NCBI GenBank assembly: GCA_017420535.1
Contig: JAFOIV010000056.1
Coordinates: 1 to 64,000, forward strand
Origin: Eubacterium sp.
Lineage (GTDB): Bacteria > Bacillota > Clostridia > Lachnospirales > Lachnospiraceae
DNA: 64,000 nucleotides
Direction of reading: 5' to 3'
The translations under genes and the position numbers were made by a program. Below are positions 61,311 to 64,000 of this stretch, piece by piece; the first letter of the stretch is position 1, and the number at the start of each line of letters is the position of its first letter. The notes beneath the pieces were generated by a model. It was not told where the DNA came from. It ran no database searches and worked only from the letters and a program-made list of their open reading frames with translations.

Positions 61311-62390
61311 ATGTTAAGTCTTAAAGAAACAATAGAAAAAAATTTAATATATGACATATCATCTCAGGATAAAGTGAAGGATAGATTTGATAAGGTGGCG
61401 AAGCCTTTAGACAGTTTAGGAAAGTTTGAAAAGCTGATATCTAAGATAGGTGGTATCAGAGCCAGTGCTGATGTGAGCATAAATAATCCTGTCCTTTGTG
61501 TATTTGCAGCGGATAATGGGATAGTGGAAGAAAAAGTAAGCCAGTCAGATCATAGTGTCACCACAGAATGTGTAAAGAACATCGCGGATTATAAAAGTGT
61601 TGCTGGTGTATTTGCAAAGAAGGCTGATGCAAAGATTAAAGTCTATGATATGGGTATAATAGATGATATAGATCATGATAAATATCACATTACAAATAAA
61701 AAAATAAGAAATGGTACTTCAAATTTTCTAAAGACCAGTGCCATGACAAGAGAAGAAGTGATAAAGGCTATAGAAATAGGGATAGATGCAGCATTTTCAC
61801 TTAAGGAAGAAAAGGCAGATCTTATCTGTATCGGAGAGATGGGAATCGGAAATACCACTACTTCAAGTGCAGTTATTGCAGGACTTCTTAAGATGCCTGC
61901 CAGAGATGTAACAGGTTATGGAGCAGGGCTTTCGGATGAAGGATATAAAAGAAAGATAGAAGTTATAGATAAAGGGATAATAAAATATGACTTATATAAT
62001 AAAGATCCCCTTACTATCTTACAGAACGTTGGTGGCTTTGATATAGCAGCAATGTGTGGCATGGTGATAGGATGCGCCGTTAATAATATCCCTGTTATAT
62101 TAGATGGCCTTATAAGTCTAACAGCAGCCTATCTGGCTAAACTTATCACAGGAAAAAATATAGAAGATTTTGTCATAGCTTCTCATGTTGGTAAAGAAAA
62201 AGCTGTTAAGATATTGCTGGAAAGATTAAAACTGGAGGCTGTGATTGATGCTGATATGGCTTTAGGAGAAGGAACCGGCGCGCTTCTTATGCTGATATTA
62301 TTAAAGACGAATATCTTAGTTTTAGATGATACTATAAGATTTGAAGATACTGATATTGAGCAGTATGTAAGATTACATGAGGAAAGTTAA
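61311..62390 (+). CDS. cobT: Nicotinate-nucleotide-dimethylbenzimidazole phosphoribosyltransferase CobT
   Basis: The 359-residue protein shows CobT motifs: KPLDSLGKFEKLISKIGGI, VFAADNGIVEEKVSQSDHSV, CIGEMGIGNTTTSSAVIAGL (with the ribazole-binding segment) and GALLMLILL near the end. It activates the lower-ligand base as alpha-ribotide for cobamide assembly. AAAGGAG precedes the ATG. The promoter would have to lie in the 54-bp gap shared with the divergent HAD gene; otherwise RNA from cbiA reads through HAD. cobU starts directly after its stop. Confidence 0.96.
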   Translation: MLSLKETIEKNLIYDISSQDKVKDRFDKVAKPLDSLGKFEKLISKIGGIRASADVSINNPVLCVFAADNGIVEEKVSQSDHSVTTECVKNIADYKSVAGVFAKKADAKIKVYDMGIIDDIDHDKYHITNKKIRNGTSNFLKTSAMTREEVIKAIEIGIDAAFSLKEEKADLICIGEMGIGNTTTSSAVIAGLLKMPARDVTGYGAGLSDEGYKRKIEVIDKGIIKYDLYNKDPLTILQNVGGFDIAAMCGMVIGCAVNNIPVILDGLISLTAAYLAKLITGKNIEDFVIASHVGKEKAVKILLERLKLEAVIDADMALGEGTGALLMLILLKTNILVLDDTIRFEDTDIEQYVRLHEES

Positions 62391-62921
62391 ATGCTTGTTT
62401 TAGTTTACGGTGGGTCAGGCAGCGGCAAATCAGAAATAGCTGAGGATTATTGCTTAAACCTAAGAAAAGACAGTAGTCATAAAATGATATATCTTGCTAC
62501 GATGGAACCCTTTGGGAAGGAAGCTGAGGAAAGAATAAAAAGGCATAGGGATCTTAGAAAAGACAAGGGGTTTGTTACAATTGAAAAAACATGTGATATA
62601 AACGAGATTGAGGTAAAAAAAGATGATATCATCCTTTTGGAATGTATGTCTAATCTTGTTGCTAATGAGTTTTTTACAAAAAATCTTAATAATGAGGAAG
62701 TAGTAAAAAAGATAAGTCTTGATATTAAGAATCTAAGTGACAGAGTTGAAAATCTCATCATTGTATCAAACGACATATTTTCATCCGGGGAAGAATATGG
62801 AAAAGAAACCTATGAATATATGAAGGCTTTAGGTGAGATAAATAAAGATATTGCAAAAAAGGCTGATGTTGTTTTTGAAGCTGTAGTAGGTATTCCAGTT
62901 ATCAAAAAAAGTATTAGATAA
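62391..62921 (+). CDS. cobU: CobU-family adenosylcobinamide kinase/guanylyltransferase, first copy
   Basis: The 176-residue protein has the P-loop LVYGGSGSGKSEIAED and the CobU-like ATMEPFGKEAEERIKRHRDL with the conserved ERIKRH (guanylylation histidine), then VVFEAVVGIPV. It phosphorylates adenosylcobinamide and adds GMP. The VSNEVG-type segment of standard CobU is changed to VSNDIFSSGEEYG. It follows cobT with no gap. A second CobU-like gene begins at 63750. Confidence 0.9.
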   Translation: MLVLVYGGSGSGKSEIAEDYCLNLRKDSSHKMIYLATMEPFGKEAEERIKRHRDLRKDKGFVTIEKTCDINEIEVKKDDIILLECMSNLVANEFFTKNLNNEEVVKKISLDIKNLSDRVENLIIVSNDIFSSGEEYGKETYEYMKALGEINKDIAKKADVVFEAVVGIPVIKKSIR

Positions 62922-62941
62922 ATAAAAGAAAAGGTAGTTTT

Positions 62942-63727
62942 ATGCTAAAGAAATTTTTTAGAAGTATCGCAGTTGCATTTTCTATATATTCAAGAATACC
63001 AATGCCTCAGTTCATTTGGAACTCTGATGATATGAAATATGATATGATCTTTTTTCCATGGGTTGGTGGAGTGATAGGGGCTGTAATGCTGGCCTGGTAT
63101 AAACTTTCAGATTATCTTCAGGTAGGTAAGATGGGGCAGGTATTAATACTGGTTGCAATACCTCTTATCATTACAGGAGGTTTTCATTTTGATGGATTTA
63201 TGGATACAGAAGATGCTCTTAGATCTTATAAAGGAAAAGAAGAAAGATTAAAGATAATGGAGGATCCGCATATTGGGGCATTTGCAGTGATAGGTGCGTT
63301 TGTCTATATTCTGATCCTTACAGGAACCATGTCTATGATAGGAAGTAATAAAGGATTTTATATAATATTCTGCAGTTTTTTTCTTGTCAGATGTTTAAGT
63401 GGAATTCTTACACAAATCCTTAAGTCAGCAAAAAAAAGCGGTATGCTTAAGGATACAAAGGATAATTCAGGAAATAAAGTTAAATTATTTCTTATTATCC
63501 AAATGATACTGGCACTTATTTTTATTTTATATATCTCTATTCCTTTTGGAATGGGGGTAGCTTTAGTAATGTTTTGTTATATTTTAATCTTTAAGCATAG
63601 GTCTTATAAGCTCTTTGGCGGAGTGACAGGTGATCTTTTGGGAAGATTTTTATGTGTTGCAGAGCTGCTTATAGTTATCAGTATTTTTTTAATAGAGAAC
63701 ATTTTAAAGTTAGCTAAAATATATTAG
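62942..63727 (+). CDS. cobS: Adenosylcobinamide-GDP ribazoletransferase CobS
   Basis: The 261-residue polytopic protein has CobS motifs IYSRIPMPQF, FFPWVGGVIGAVM, the conserved GGFHFDGFMDTEDALRSYK, and EDPHIGAFAVIGAFVYIL, with about seven membrane helices. It joins activated ribazole to GDP-cobinamide at the membrane, the last step of nucleotide-loop assembly. AAAGG precedes the ATG, 20 bp after cobU. Confidence 0.95.
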   Translation: MLKKFFRSIAVAFSIYSRIPMPQFIWNSDDMKYDMIFFPWVGGVIGAVMLAWYKLSDYLQVGKMGQVLILVAIPLIITGGFHFDGFMDTEDALRSYKGKEERLKIMEDPHIGAFAVIGAFVYILILTGTMSMIGSNKGFYIIFCSFFLVRCLSGILTQILKSAKKSGMLKDTKDNSGNKVKLFLIIQMILALIFILYISIPFGMGVALVMFCYILIFKHRSYKLFGGVTGDLLGRFLCVAELLIVISIFLIENILKLAKIY

Positions 63728-63749
63728 AATAAAAGGAAATGATATTAAT

Positions 63750-64000
63750 ATGATTCTTATAGTAGGGGGCATGGCCCAGGGAAAAACTGAATTTGCAAAG
63801 AGTTTCAATGATCTTAAGGTTATTGATGATCTTCATCTTTATATTAAAGACAGGGTTTATGCGGGAAAATCTGAGGATGAGATTTTAAGTGAGATCATGG
63901 CAATGGATATAGATAATGCTGTTATTATTGCAAATGAAGTGGGGTGTGGCATTGTTCCTATTGAAAAAAATGAGAGAGATTATAGGGAAATCTGTGGAAG
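63750..64000 (+). CDS. Second CobU-like kinase/guanylyltransferase, 3'-truncated by the window edge
   Basis: The frame opens at ATG 63750 (AAAAGGAAA upstream) and is open at the window end. It reads MILIVGGMAQGKTEFAKSFN (P-loop GGMAQGKT), then VIIANEVGCGIVPIEKNERD and YREICG. The NEVGxGIVP segment followed by RxYRxxxG is the CobU/CobP hallmark. Unlike the first copy it keeps NEVG but lacks the ATMEP/ERIKRH histidine region in the visible part. The two may split kinase and guanylyltransferase duties or act on different substrates. Confidence 0.85.
   Translation, partial: MILIVGGMAQGKTEFAKSFNDLKVIDDLHLYIKDRVYAGKSEDEILSEIMAMDIDNAVIIANEVGCGIVPIEKNERDYREICG

Overview
The window is AT-rich bacterial chromosome and looks like an anaerobic Firmicute of class Clostridia, most likely the Lachnospiraceae (Butyrivibrio/Roseburia-like). 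This rests on strong AGGAGG ribosome-binding sites with some TTG starts, ferredoxin-type flavoenzymes, a fully anaerobic (cbi-type) cobalamin pathway, many GGDEF and 7TM sensor proteins, and Gram-positive-style lipoproteins. The genus is inference. No insertion sequence, prophage, CRISPR array or rRNA was seen. There is one tRNA.

Layout. 1-5.1 kb: the end of an ABC-transporter ATPase, a membrane protein, two divergent MATE efflux pumps and a histidine phosphatase. 5.3-10.6 kb: a tight operon with a 928-residue iron-sulfur/FAD oxidoreductase, HypA, a FadR-type regulator and two HypB GTPases, with no hydrogenase in view. 10.7-13.1 kb: a frameshifted alpha/beta hydrolase, a Fur-family regulator and a CobW GTPase fused to a YcgQ-like domain, read from a strong promoter with a 21-bp palindrome. 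13.2-29.7 kb: a signalling and envelope region with three diguanylate cyclases, an HD-GYP phosphodiesterase, a histidine kinase without its phospho-acceptor histidine, a PadR/DUF1700/DUF4097 envelope-stress-like operon, a TetR regulator, a second CobW GTPase with the same palindrome core, a DUF3810 metallopeptidase-like protein and small lipoproteins. 29.9-44.2 kb: mixed housekeeping with a DHH phosphoesterase, GH43 glycosidase, a RiPP-leader-like small protein, ThiC, SbcD-SbcC-SNF2 helicase, a hydrolase, an azoreductase remnant, ThrH and tRNA-Leu. 44.3-64 kb: a ZIP metal transporter behind two DtxR-like operators, then cobalamin synthesis.

The cobalamin block starts with cobyric acid synthase. 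A cobalamin riboswitch follows, then about 450 bp of structured, repeat-rich leader. After that come an exported CbiK-type cobaltochelatase lipoprotein, a BtuF/C/D-type importer, cbiC, cbiD, cbiF, cbiG, cbiH, a CbiJ-CbiE-CbiT triple fusion, cbiA, an antisense HAD phosphatase, cobT, cobU, cobS and the start of a second CobU-like kinase. cbiL and cbiB are not in the window. Metal handling recurs throughout: HypA/HypB (nickel), Fur and CobW (probably zinc), ZIP with DtxR-like sites (divalent metals), CbiK and the importer (cobalt or corrinoids).

The points most worth a second look are the 40-bp tandem repeats and cloverleaf-like element between the riboswitch and cbiK, the shared beta-sandwich module in the two exported cobalamin-operon lipoproteins, the TGCAAC-N3-GTTGCA operator linked to both CobW genes, and the hydrogenase-free HypA/HypB/HypB operon.
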